Shown piece after piece: positions 12,166 to 23,790 of a stretch of 64,000 nucleotides of DNA. The notes beneath the pieces were generated by a model that worked only from the letters and a program-made list of their open reading frames with translations, did no database searches and had not been told where the DNA came from. Origin of the DNA: Arachis hypogaea (taxonomy: Eukaryota > Streptophyta > Magnoliopsida > Fabales > Fabaceae); assembly GCF_003086295.3 (NCBI RefSeq), contig NC_092054.1, forward strand, positions 13,403,878 to 13,467,877. The letters are read 5' to 3'. How positions within the stretch are numbered: position 1 is the stretch's first letter; every line of letters begins with the position of its first letter. Position numbers and translations under genes: made by a program.

Positions 12166-13910
12166 AAAGCTACTTCACCAGAAGATCTGTTGAACTTTCA
12201 GAAGGACAATGCTTCGCGGAGAAATAAATTCCACTTATTCGCTTTTAAACCTTGTCTGTTAACTACATAATCATTCTTCTCTTGGTGAAAAACCTATTAC
12301 TCTTCCATGACGGTCACTTTTAGTACCTGTTGTCAAAGAATGACTACTACTCTTGTAATGCAACAAGTGAGGAGAGCATCAACTGTCAAAAAAGGTAATT
12401 ATAACTAAATTATGTTGCCCATTTGAATTCAAAAAATTATGCTCTTCTCTGTACTGTTGTTATTAATGTTATTTCTTTCATGCATAATGTCTTCTAAGAA
12501 TGGCACCTATTTTAATTATTTTATTATTATTATACATATCTTTTTTGTTACAGAAGAAAAAACTACCTCACTTGCTGCCAATTCTCCTTTGAGAAAGACT
12601 TCTGGTAGGCTTGTAGGAAAAAAGAAACTCAACTTTAATTGTTCAAGCCGCCGGATAAAGAGAAGACTTGAACCAATTATAGTGTCAATATCTTCAAATA
12701 GTGATGACAAGGACGACACATCAAATACATCCGATGCAACCTTGACGGACCGGTAGTTTCTCAGAAAAATAAAGAGGAAAATAAGAGCAACTCATCTAGT
12801 GATAAAGCAGTGAGTAACTCCTCTTCGGAAGATAATGATATCGATGCCCTTAGCCTCAGTGGTCAACTTGCTTTTCAGGTATTTTTATATATTCTCACAT
12901 CCTCCATATTAAAAATAACATTATCTTGAAGAACTTAAATGATGATGATGTCTCTCATGCTGATTTTAAATCTCATTAATTACATTCATCCTCATTTCAC
13001 TTCTTGCTTTAGGTCACCGCGGCTCCTACAACTTCACTGATTGTGTCTAGCACTGAAAATTTGATGGCTGCCACATCTGATAAGCCTACACCTAACCCTA
13101 AAGCTAATAAGGTATGACATGTCAATTAGCCTGATCATTAGTATCTCTTCCTTATATCCCTTTTTTTTATGTTGACATCTTCTTTTGCATTTTTTGTTTA
13201 GTTTCAAAATTCTGAAATCCCCCGAGTGAACGGTCAGAAAAATAAATACCAATCACTTCCATTCATGCTCAGACCCCTAATGTGGTGAATAATTTGTTGT
13301 CTGACTTGGAAAGTTTGAATGAAGCCTATGCATGTAGTATGTTACACAGAATGCCATAGTTAGATCTTGCTCTACCATTCAAAGTCATCTTCCAATAGAG
13401 CAGCTCCATACTACACCTTTCACAACCAAGACTGTTGACAAATTCATCCTGCTTCCGTTGGCCCAACAACTCGGTGCCATTCTATCCAAACCTGTTTTAA
13501 CACTTGCCACCGATCTGGACTCTCAAGTAGCTATCTCATCATATCAACAATCAACTGAAGCTTTTTCTAAGATGAAACAAGATACCTCATCTTTTGAGAT
13601 TGCTAAAACTACTCTGGTTGTCCATATTGCAAAAGTTGAAGATCGTGCTCATGAGTTATCTGAGGAGATTCGAGACTTAGAACAACAGCTGACTGTCAAG
13701 ATAGAAATAAAAAATAGGCTGGATGCTGCTTTGATAAATAATGAGGGTCAATTTGCTAAAGCAAGCAGCGTGCTTGATAGTAGCAATGCATCCTTATAGT
13801 CCCTTGAAGAGAAGATGCTTCTTCACATGAAGCTGCAAAAGAAGTTAGGAACTTCCAAACCGCTCTCCAAACTGAAGTTACTCGTTTGAAAGAGATCTTT
13901 GAAGCTTAGT

Positions 13911-14777
13911 CTTGTATTTCTTATGTGAACTTCTGTCATTTTAATATGTCCCTGCAATCTTCACTTTTTGAACTTTTAGAGTTTTTTTTATTATTTGCTT
14001 TTGTATGCACCCTACCTTTATTTTGTAGACTGGTTGACACTTGCTATCTTTGGGAAGTTATTACATTACTTCACACCAAACCAATTATTAATATCGCAGT
14101 GACCTCTTTTGTATTTCATTTGAGATGACCTTCATATCTATCTATATCAGGTTGCACTGGTACATGCCATCTCGTGTGCATTCGCCTCAAGTGTTGTCAA
14201 AGTAAATCAAATGTGCGTTTGTTGACATGCTTCTAACTTTACATAGGTTTATTCACTAAACCTTTCAGTTCTATATGTTGGCATGTACTATACTGCACTT
14301 ACAAAATGATAAGTTATTTATTGACTCTTATTTTAAATGAATAAATTACCATTTGTACCCATGAAAGATACAGACGCTGACAAATGTACTCATATAAGAA
14401 TAAAACGACAACTGTAACCACGGAAGATGACCTCCGTGTGCCAAGAGTACCTGGACGTTGGTTACATAATTGGTCCGTTAGGGTACTCTTGGTACATGGA
14501 AACCATCTTCCGTGGTTACAATTGTCGTTTTATTCTTATATGGATATATTTGTCAGCGTCTGTATCTTTCATGGGTACAAATGGTCATTTATTCATTTTA
14601 AATTAATGCCTTGGACACATATCTGCCTCATAATCTTAATGATTTACATTGTCAATAGAACTTGCAATTCATAGAAATCACATGGATATGTTAGCTCTTA
14701 CAAACTAAATTGCAAATATTAGTTTGCTCTTTATTTTAGCCCTTGACACTTCAACTAGGCATCTTTGTATCCTTAAA
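13911..14777. other. Spacer between antisense ORF and pol end, containing a MITE
   Basis: Apart from the fold-back MITE at 14339-14594, this ~600 bp of Tat-element DNA is AT-rich with no supported gene. It separates the convergent pol (minus) and plant-mobile-domain ORF (plus). Confidence 0.6.
14339..14594. mobile_element. Fold-back MITE, Mutator-like, 9-bp TSD
   Basis: This 256-bp element is almost entirely an inverted repeat. The left arm begins GAATAAATTACCATTTGTAC and the right arm is its complement. The arms pair over roughly 100 bp, around a short centre near 14440-14490. The target duplication attttaaat is at 14330-14338 and 14595-14603. A 9-bp duplication fits Mutator-type insertion. 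The arms would form a long hairpin RNA if transcribed. Its 96-codon ORF (14384-14674) is an artefact of the palindrome. Confidence 0.93.
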
Positions 14778-15905
14778 CATGTGGAATGTTTATCTCATGA
14801 ATGTCTAGCCTATATATTTTTAAATACTTGCCATTTATTGAAGGAATTCTTCTTCTTGATCCGACTTCAATAATCTTATAGGCATTTCCAGAATAAATCT
14901 TGGCAAACACATAAGGTCCTTCCCAAGTTGGAGACCACTTACCATAAGCTTTTTATTTTTTTTCTATAGGCAAAATTATTTTTCACACTAAATCTCTAAT
15001 TGGAAATGTCTTTGCTTTAACACGGTGGTTGCATGATTTTGACATAATCTCTTTTTGTCGAATCACCCGCTCTAAAGCTCTCAACCTTTCGTCATCTAGT
15101 TCATTGAGCTCATCATACAAAGAATTCCAATAATCTACTACTGGTATGTCATCTTGTCTAGCCACCCTTATACTTTGCAAATTAATATCAATTGGCAACA
15201 CCACATCATGACCGTAAACTAACTTATATGGGGTGGTTCCACTAGAAGCTTTTAAAGAATTTCGGTAATCCCAAAGAATTTGACTGAGAGTTTGGTGTCA
15301 ATTTCTTGGCTACCTTCCAATTTATTTTTTAATTAATGCAATCAAAATTGTATTCGCTGCCTCCACTTGTCCATTGGCTTGGGCATAATACGGTGTAGAA
15401 GAAAGTATTTTGATATCCCTAGACTTGGCATATTCCATGACCTTTTTTCCAATGAACATGGTTCCTTGATCAGTGGTAATAGACTGAGGAATTTCAAACC
15501 TATGCGCAATATGCTTCTCAATGAAATCAATTATTTCATTATGAGTCACCTTCCTTAAAGGATAGCCTCTACCCATTTAGAAAAATAATCAACACCAACC
15601 AAAATGAACTTATGACCTTTAGAAGAAGGTGGGTGAATCTGTCCGACCAAATCTAAAGCCCAACCTCTAAACGACCATGGCTTAATTATAACATGCAATT
15701 TTGACGCTGGAATATGTTGAAGGCTTCCGTGTTTTTGGCATTCCTCACAGGACCTAGCATAATTTATACAATCTTTTTGAATAGTTGGCCAATACAATCT
15801 TCTCCTATTTATCACCCATTTCATTTTTTCCCTGACTGATGGGCACCATAGATTCCCTCGTGCACTTCGGTAAGAGCCAAATACGCTTCTTTTTCTCCCA
15901 AACAT
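14778..15905 (-). pseudogene. Tat-like element integrase (broken)
   Basis: Reading on the minus strand, an H2C2-type zinc region (YARSCEECQKHG, near 15730-15780) is followed by the integrase catalytic core. The core shows FILVGVDYFSKWVEA (near 15560-15605), ITTDQGTMF (near 15455-15480) and STPYYAQANGQVEAAN (15355-15405), carrying the D, D and E residues of the DDE triad. Downstream, KWSPTWEGPYVFAKIYSG (about 14875-14935) is the usual C-terminal tail of Tat integrases. The frame changes at about 15555-15580 and again near 15210-15320, so the enzyme is not intact. Confidence 0.88.
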
Positions 15906-16990
15906 GTCAAGAGATTTTCATCAACAGATTTCTTAAACAACTCATTATTCATTAGAACATAACTTTGAGCCATATATTTAAGTTTTCTATCAACACTAAG
16001 ACTTGAATTTTCTAAATATTTCACAATTGGTACTCTCCAATCTTCTAGGTCTAGTTTTTCTAATAACAACACTTCTCTTTCCCTCAAAGGCATAAATATT
16101 TCCTTTATCTTTACCAATTTTTCTAGTGTCGAAGACTTGATCTTATATCTTGAGGCAATTTGAGCTAATTCATTTGCTTCTTGATTTAACGCCCATAGAA
16201 CATGCCTTACAATGACATTGTCAAACTCCTCAACAACTTTGTAGCCACATTAAAATACTTTCTTAAATTTTCACTAACACACCTATACTCAAGTGATACT
16301 TGACGGATTACAAGCTGTGAATCTCCAAAAATGTCTACATTTTTCACTCCTCTTTCTAATAATAATTTCAGTTCTATTATTAACGCTTCATATTCTGCCT
16401 CATTGTTGGAACATGAATAATTCAATTCAAAGAGGAATTTACTTGGCTCGCCACTTGGAGAAATAATTAGAATACCTATACCAATAACACCGTTATGACA
16501 TGAACCGTCAAAATATAATTTTCAAGGCACCAAACCAACAAAACTGAGAAAACTCTCATCAATGTCAACGCAAGGATGGTCAACCAGAAAATCAGCTAGA
16601 ACCTGACCCTTAACGGCTCTCAACAGGAACAAAATGTAAAGAAAATTCTATTAAGGCCAACATCTATTTTCCTAGTCTACCATGCAATATTGGAGAAGAC
16701 AATAGATATTTAAGAACATCAAACTTAGAAATTACATAAACATTCCTAGGAATTAAATAGTACTTAAGTTTTAAACAAGAAAAATATAAAGCTAAACAAA
16801 GTTTCTCAATTGGAGAATAATGGCTCTTAACATCATTTAGCACATGACTTAGGTAATAAATTACTCTTTCGTTGTCGTCCTCATCTTATTGAGCCAACAT
16901 TCTGCCAAATTTTACTTCAGAAGCTGACACATAAAGTTTTAAAGGTGCTCCATGCTTTGGAGGTGTTATAATAGGAGGATTAGTCAAATA
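15821..16990 (-). pseudogene. Tat-like element RNase H and integrase N-terminal linker (broken)
   Basis: The motif SNNEAEYEALIIELKLLLE at 16355-16411, followed by VDIFGDSQLVIRQV, is the RNase H domain of plant Ty3-gypsy pol, with E and D active-site residues. The linker to the integrase zinc region reads across 15821-16117. Stops near 16200 and 16430 and several between 16430 and 16990 interrupt it. Confidence 0.82.
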
Positions 16991-18042
16991 CTACTTGCTG
17001 TTGTCAAAAGCTTCTTGATGCTCTGCTTTCCACTGGAACTCTTCCTCTTTTTTCAACTTGATCAGAGGCGCAAAAATCTTAGTTTTCCCTGACAGAATGA
17101 AAATGAACCTTCTGAGGTAATTGAGCTTCCTTAAAAATGCTTGCAGTTGTTTTTTATTAGCTGAAGGAAGAGCCTCTAAGATAGCTTTTGTCTTATTTTT
17201 GTCAATTTCAATCCCTTTTTTCTGCACCAAAAAATCAAAAAAATTCTCTGCACTCACACCAAAAGCACATTTTAAGGGATTCATTTTTAATTTATGCTTT
17301 CTCATTCTTTCAAATACTTTTTTTAAATGTTGTAGATGCTCTTTTTTAGCATTTGAATTGACAACCACATCATCAACATAAACTTTCATAAAATTTTCAA
17401 TAAAGTCGTGAAAATTTTTATTCATCACCCTTTGGTAAGTTGCATCAGCATTTTTGAGCCCAAATGGCATCATAATCCATTCAAAAGTTCCTAAAGCACC
17501 TGGACACCTAAATGCAGTTTTTGACATATCTTCCTCAACGATGTATATTTGATTATAACCTGAATATCCATCCATAAAATTTAAAATTTCATGACTAGCA
17601 GTAGAATCTATTAACATATCAGCTATAGACATTGGATATTTATCTTTTGGTTTGCAGAATTTAAATTTTTAAAATCAATGCAAACCCTTAATTTTCTATT
17701 CTTTTTCTTGATAGGAACAACATTAGAAATCCAGTTGACATACCTTGCTGTTCTTATAAACTTAGCTTTAAGAAGTCTTTTAATCTCCTCTTTAATCTTC
17801 TGCACGACTCTAGGAGCAAATCTCCTTGGTGGCTGCTTGACAGGTTTGACATTGGCCTTTAGTAGCAATTGATGCTCTACTAATTCACGACTCAAACATG
17901 GCATTTCTTCATACTCCCATGCAAAACAGTCACAATATTCCTTTAATATCTCCACCATTTTTTTTTTGAAATCATCAGGCAACATCTTGCTCACATATGT
18001 TGGTCTAGAATGATCACCGTTACCAATATCTACCTCCTCCAA
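16991..18042 (-). pseudogene. Tat-like element reverse transcriptase (frameshifted)
   Basis: The N-terminal fingers part (17623-18042) shows VQKIKEEIKRLLKAKFIR, then VVPIKKKNRKLRVCIDFKNLN. The second part (16991-17632) shows MDGYSGYNQI, MPFGLKNADATYQRVMN and the catalytic YVDD box (KVYVDDVVV, around 17360). The two parts overlap in different frames around 17623-17632, so one frameshift separates them. In the family this enzyme copies element RNA into DNA; here it cannot be made as one chain. Confidence 0.92.
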
Positions 18043-18203
18043 AGGATCCTACACCTCAACTTTTTTCACATTGTCAGTATTATTTTTTCAAAACCTAAAG
18101 AACTATCATCATATATACAATCATTAGGTACACTATCAATGCACCCTTCTCTGTCTGCCATATAGGTTGACAGCCGAGCCAGTTGGCTCGTCAACCTCAT
18201 CAT

Positions 18204-19133
18204 CTAAGTCTCTCTTGAGGCTATATCCTCCCCGACCTTAGGGACCAAAATAAAACCATTCATATCTATTTTGCACATCTCAATATTTTCAGGATTAAAT
18301 GTCTTGTTGTCAATTGTCAGCGGCTTGACTCCAGGATTATACATCCTGAACTCCACATGCATCTCATCATAGTAACAGGTACTATTCTCAGCAAGAACTT
18401 CTTCCACTCCTCCATCTTCATTCCAGAAAATTAATTTTTGATGTAAAGTGGATGGAATAGCACCCATTCTATGAATCCAATCACATCCCAAAAGCAAGTT
18501 AAAACTAGCTTTAGATGGAACAACAACAAACAGAGTTGGCCTATTGACAGAACCAATCTCAATTGACAGTAGAACCACACCTCTAACAGAAGAAGTCCTT
18601 CCACTAAAATTTGTGACCCCAATGCCACTTTTGATCAAATCCTTTTCAGTCTTCCCAAGCCTTCCCATCATTCTTTCAGGCATGAGATTGACAGCAGCTC
18701 CTCCGTCAACCAAAATCTTATTAACTATCCTTCCATCAACACGAGCCTTGATATGCAGTGGACGCAAATGTTCCTTGTCATTTTCAGTAGGTTTCTCAAA
18801 CAATCCTCCACCACACATATTGTTATCTAGCAATAAGTATTCGCTTCCAGGAAAGACATCATAACAATCATCCTCTAATGATTTCACTTCCCGGACTTGA
18901 CTATACTCCTTAGGCAGTATTGACACCACAGCTATAGGTTGCTTAACACCAAATATCGCTTCTAAGCTGTCATCAAAACCAGTGTCAAAATTGTCAGTAA
19001 TTAAATCTTCATCTTTTTCTCCCTTGTTTTCAACCATTACCTTCTTTCCAGTCAGATTTTTCTTTACATTTTTATTGCATTTAGGGTGATTGAAAAAATT
19101 GCCTGTTTCTGCAAACTTAGTCATGATTGGCAA
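18204..19133 (-). pseudogene. Tat-like element aspartic protease region
   Basis: A 309-codon open frame contains the retropepsin motif ILVDGGAAVNLMPERMM (near 18680-18730), with the catalytic Asp in D-G-G, and LLLGCDWIHRMGAIPSTLH further on. D-G-G instead of D-S/T-G is common in Tat-lineage proteases. The frame is open but is cut off from gag and RT by stops. Confidence 0.85.
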
Positions 19134-19409
19134 AGGAGAAAAATCTGCACTATGCCCCTTGTATGGATCTAAAGGAACATACTCAGGTATATTCTCTTTT
19201 CCTTAAAAGTTGTAAAAAAGAGAATACTTTAGAATATTTTGACAATTTGGCCAAGGAGAATAACTAGGAACCTACTGCATGTTAGGATTATAACAAGAAT
19301 AAATTGGCTTTGACGGAATATGTATATTTTTTGGAATACATACACTACCTCCATCTTGTGCATGATTCATGTTCCATAACTAGGACTCATAATACATGGG
19401 CTTAAAAAG

Positions 19410-21901
19410 TCAAGGCCTCACACACTTGTTTTTTCCTCTAGAGAAAGCAGTAGGTTGATTCTGCACATTTTTCACATTCTGAACCCATTTATTGTTTGAA
19501 ATTTTGGTGGGAGGAACCCTTGTCTTTTGAGAAAATTCATCGAGTTTTCCATCAATCATGACTATAGTCTTCATCTTCTGGTTGACAGGTTGTATTCCAG
19601 CGTTGTCGACACACTTGTTCAAAGAAGTATGACTGCCCAACTTTTGTTTTTCCTCAGCTATCTTTCGTTTTAGCTCATTAGTTTCATTCTCTTTTTCAGC
19701 AATCTTCTTTTTCAACTCAGCCTTTTCTTTCTCTTCAAATTTATACTTTTTAAACTCTTTTGAAGCTTGCTTGTCAAAAATAGCACTGCACTTTGGGCAC
19801 ATAGCGATGATGCTGTCAGATTCTTTAATTCTCAACAAAAAATCTAACAAATCCTCACCAGGACGAGGGTAAACTGGCTTCTTGTCTTGCTAAAAAATTC
19901 TCAGGTCTTTATTTTCATCTTGAGCACTAGTCATTGTAGCATCAATTCCTACCATATTGACTGACAAATTGAATGGCTCAAACATAATTTGAAGCAGCAG
20001 CAAACAGTTCAGTGTCCATCTTCGTAGCATTTTTATCCTCAAACTTCAACATTTCCTCCTCAATGGCTTTTTGTATCAAATCCCTGAAACGGACACAATT
20101 ATTAGTGGTGTGTGAGAATACCTGATGAAACTTACAAAATTTTTTATTCTTTATTTCATCAACTGAAGGCATCTTTTTTCCTTCTAGTAAAATAAGCTAC
20201 TTATCTTTTAATAAAACTTCAAATATTTGATCTGTTTTAGAAATATCAAAAGAATAATAAGTCTTATTTTCAACTTTGGAATATGAAAAAACTTTTTTTT
20301 CCTTTAACAGGATTCAAAGACTTGCATATATAAGGAGGACCTCCACGTAATTCAGCAATATAAATCTCTTTCTCATCTGAATCACTACTATCAGAAAAAT
20401 AATCAACATATGCAATCTTTTTAGAACCTTTTTTGAAATTCTCCTTTTCCTTCTTAATTTGCTCTATCTATCTTACTCTCTCAGCTAATTGAAAAAGATC
20501 TAAAGTATATTGATTAACAAGTTTTTTCCTAACTCCAAATTCTAACCCATTAGTGGCCATTTTGCAACTTCGATTTTCAGAATTGGAGTAAAACACTTAT
20601 TTCTCATGTTTCTAAACCGTGCTAAATAAGTGTCAATGGACTCTCCCTCTGCACGTCTGATAGAGAATAAATCCATAAGGCTAACTTTCAATTCACCTCG
20701 AAAAAATTGATCATGAAATTTTCTTTCTAACTGAGCCCAAGAATGAATAAAATTTGGTCTCAAGTTGGAGAACCACATAAATGTATTTTTTCTTAAAGAA
20801 GAAGAAAAATATCTCATCTTGAGATATTCATTAGAAGTTGCTTTTCCAATTTCAACAGTATATTGAGCAATATGCTCTATTGTAGATTCATTTTCTTCTC
20901 CAAAAAATTTTGTAAGGGATTTTGGAATTTTCCAACCCCTTGGAAGCTCTGCTTGTTGGACACATTCAGGAAAAACAGACACAAAATATGGCCTATTTAA
21001 TCAACCAACATTAAATTTCAAACGGTTTAAAACTTGTTCAACATTCCTAGCTAGATTATAATGCCCCTTAAGTTATTTTGCCTAAGTCTTTCCAACATAT
21101 CATCAGTATTTTGACCATGTCTAGGCATATGAATGTCATAATTAGGAATTGCTCCACCATTTTGGTTGACATTATCAAGTCCTAAACCATGGTTATTATT
21201 TTCTTCTAAATTTACCACAGTAGCAATTCTATTAACTTGCCTATTTAATTGTTCAATTCTAGTATTTGTATTTTCTAAAAGAGGATTTAAAACTGTCATC
21301 ATTTAATGAGCTAATATATTTATTAGATCATGGTGGCTTTCATCCATCTGTTGTCTAATATTTGTTAAAGATCTAACGATTTGACTAGGTTGATTAACAA
21401 ACATTGCTCTTGATATGTCAGGAAACACAGGCCTCGAGTTTTCTACCCTAGTAATAGTGGGTGTAGTAAAATTAGATGCGCTGTTATTTTCTGTGTTAAT
21501 AGCATGTGAAAAATTTTGTTGTGATATATGTGAACCTAACACCTCAGAAATAGGTACATTTGACATGCCATATGGATTATAATAAAGAGAATTTTGAAAA
21601 ATTGAGTAGAGAGGCACAGGCAATCCTTGTGTCACCATGGGCCCGGTGGCAAGCCATAAGACGGTCACCCCGCAGTATTTATGTGAGTTGCACTTAACCT
21701 TGGATGGGCATAGCCAATGCCATCATGCCTCACTGACAGCAAGGTAGGCTCTGCGTTTGAAATCACGGGAGAATTTTCAAACTCATTTTCTCTAGTCTCA
21801 TTGTTGGAAGTAGAAGAAGATGCTGCATATGTATTTGACATGTCAACTGACGCTGATTTCTTGGTCTCTGGAAACACAATCTTCCCACTACGTAACCACA
21901 T
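19410..21901 (-). pseudogene. Tat-like element gag (several broken frames)
   Basis: Gag would start at about 21901 (MWLRSGKIVFPE). The capsid core is at 20542-20982: MRYFSSSLRKNTFMWF, then WAQLERKFHDQFF and SIDTYLARFRNMRNKCF, typical of Tat/Ogre gag. A Cys/His motif, CKFHQVFSHTTNNCVRFRDL (around 20100), follows, then a lysine/glutamate-rich coiled stretch at 19600-19760. Stops at about 21665, 21303, 21050, 20530, 19977 and 19400 break it. Confidence 0.85.
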
Positions 21902-21975
21902 GCAAATTCAAAACTCCTGATTTTTCTTTTGACAAACTACAATCTATTAATAATGTCCCACTGAGCGTGCCAATT

Positions 21976-22596
21976 TGTTTTACTCAAATTTTGTTGATGT
22001 TTAAAAGAAAATGTGGGTATCTCAATGTCGCAATTGTATCGTCAATAAAAATTAAAAAGGATTGAAAGTAACAAATAAACAAAGAATTGTAAGGTGCCGG
22101 AGGCAAAGTAAATTGCAGAAATTAAAACAAACAAGAAACTAAAGAGAAGATGAAGAAAGAAACGTAAAAGGAAAAACAAGTAAAAGCAGAGAAATTTTAT
22201 TAATAAAAACTGGAAAGAAACAAATTACAAGTGTTTGAGTTCAGAAGAATTACTTAAGATTCTCAATTTTACTCTATGATGCGAAGGGGCTGACAGCGTT
22301 TTAGCTTTCTAAGTGTTTTTCAAAAGAACTGGACTCCCTACAAAATGTGTCTAAAGCTTTATTTATAGACTAATCTAATGTCAACTAACAGTTATCAAGT
22401 GAAAATTTGAATAGTATTCGTAACTGTTCTCGCACTTTTCGTTTGATGCCAATTCAAAAAATCAAAATAAATAATCAAGCTGTCAAATGACCTAATTTAA
22501 TTAAAATAAACATAAATATTATATATAGAAACATCACTGTATAACTAATTATTTTTTTTCATAATTTTTTATAAAAATAATATTTTTTGTCTAATA
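21976..22596 (-). repeat. 5' LTR of the Tat-like element
   Basis: Pairs with 4025-4609. The plus-strand left end is TG; the right end has mutated from CA to TA. A primer-binding region lies just left of it at about 21955-21973. Confidence 0.88.
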
Positions 22597-22652
22597 ATTA
22601 TACAGGTGTAATATACTAATATGTTCATGTCCATGTTCAAGTGGGTTGCGTG

Positions 22653-23085
22653 CGTAGTTATCAAACTCATATCGGACCAGTTGGTTCGACCAAAAACCAA
22701 ATTCTACCAGGTCTAGTTTAGTATTTAGAATTTTAGATTGTACCTACAATTAGACTGGTCAAACTTGGGTTAAACGAACCAAGTGAACCGGCAGGTCATA
22801 GAAGCGATGCCATCAGCCCATCAGCATGGCATTAGCACATGTTTTATATAATAGATGGTTCTACTCAGGAATCGATCCCAAGTATGCCTAACAAGCTTAC
22901 CACTGGGTTAAGTTGTTATTTGTTATATGTTTTTTTAAAAAATATTACATAAATGAAATTGAATTACATTCTTATATATTGAATTAATTAATTTTTATTT
23001 AAACAGTTCGACAGTAATCTATTGGTTTAACCACTAATCCAATGTCTTGACTGGTTCAATTATTGGATCGGTTTTGATAAATATG
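22653..23085. mobile_element. hAT-like MITE, 433 bp, in LON1 intron
   Basis: The ends CGTAGTTATCAAACTC and (inverted) CATATTTATCAAAACC form imperfect terminal repeats. The near-identical 8-bp flanks gttgcgtg (22645-22652) and gttgcatg (23086-23093) look like a target duplication with one change. The ends and 'CGGACCAGTTGGTTCGACC'-style internal sequence match the element at 43631-44914. It has no coding capacity. Confidence 0.7.
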
Positions 23086-23399
23086 GTTGCATGGCCAGTG
23101 ATAGTATTTTGGGAAAAATTGATTATTTAACATGTTAACCACGTGACTTACCATTGAAATCATCTCCACAGGTTCTCTTTGTTTGCACTGCAAATGTATT
23201 GGAAATGATGCCAAACCCTCTATTGGATAGGATGGAGTTTGTTGCTATTGCTGAATACATCGAAGATGAGAAAATGCATATCGCCAGAGATTATCTGGAG
23301 AAGATACACGAGAAGCATGTGGAATCAAGTCTGAACAAGTACTTATCTTTTTCACCTATGTTGTAGTCCCTTTTTACACAAAGAATGTCATACTTGAAA

Positions 23400-23790
23400 T
23401 CTGTCCAGTTACTCGCGTCCTGAACGAGTTGGAGGTGATGAAGGTTGATGGATGGTGGGTCACTGGCAGCCGGACCTAGACGGATTCCAATGCAAGGATG
23501 GGATTCCTTCGAGCTGACGTGGCAAGAGGAGGGGTAAGGCCACCTGCAAAGACTCCAACGCTCAAGTCAGAATCCATAGAAAGGCGGCATTTAGAGTTAA
23601 GATAAGTGACTACTTCTGGAAAGGGGGTAGGATCCTCTCCTTATATACTCTCTGTTCGAATGAGTCCCACATGAGCAGACCCTCTTTCAGCAACTCGGAT
23701 ATTTTGGCAACTCGGTATTCGTACCCGGCTCACTTATGGGCTGGGCCAGAACAAAACCCTTGGTTACTGCAAACATGATGATGCCATCTT
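23400..23790. mobile_element. GC-rich insertion in LON1 intron, unclassified
   Basis: Between exons C and D, base composition jumps from AT-rich to GC-rich (GTAAGGCCACCTGCAAAG and CTCACTTATGGGCTGGGCC are typical stretches). A TATA-like 'CCTTATATACTC' lies at 23639-23650. The style resembles plant LTR sequence, possibly a solo LTR fragment, but I found no matching ends or target duplication. Confidence 0.4.

Larger units (their letters stand above)
5604..13910 (+). pseudogene. Antisense ORF of the Tat-like element: plant mobile domain plus C-terminal coiled coil, interrupted
   Basis: Starting at ATG 5604 (MATSSHHLSTSPPSSS), the plus strand encodes a protein related to the plant mobile domain (PMD) family. 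Recognisable blocks are AFRLYWLSGVVFC (about 6310-6350), YLPLAIMLAKDRKLCLAK (6378-6432), and YMPNAISRQFGLAQA (6890-6935). The nested LARD splits the frame at 6983/12171, after which TSPEDLLNFQKD continues at 12171. Further on, an S/D-rich region (12550-12850) with intron-like GT/AG junctions (near 12877, 13017, 13112) leads to a coiled-coil segment at 13458-13908 ending EVTRLKEIFEA-stop. Multiple stops and shifts (for example at 5721, 6232 and 13798) show it is dead. In Tat-lineage elements such antisense ORFs are known; their function is not. The exon structure is inferred by eye. Confidence 0.75.
4025..22596 (-). mobile_element. Tat/Ogre-like Ty3-gypsy LTR retrotransposon with antisense plant-mobile-domain ORF
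   Basis: The element lies on the minus strand. Its 5' LTR is 21976-22596 and its 3' LTR 4025-4609. A 5-bp target duplication, attat, is found at 4020-4024 and 22597-22601. A primer-binding region (minus strand TTGGCACGCTCAGTGGGAC) follows the 5' LTR. A G-rich polypurine tract (minus strand CTTGGGGCATTA) precedes the 3' LTR. Order along the minus strand: gag, zinc motif, protease, RT, RNase H, integrase. A long region then carries an ORF on the opposite strand with a plant mobile domain, an arrangement known for Tat-lineage elements. The LTRs differ at many sites, including a ~28-bp indel, and the ORFs are broken, so the copy is old. It contains a nested LARD-like element (6984-12165) and a MITE (14339-14594). 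Without these it is about 13.1 kb. Confidence 0.92.
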
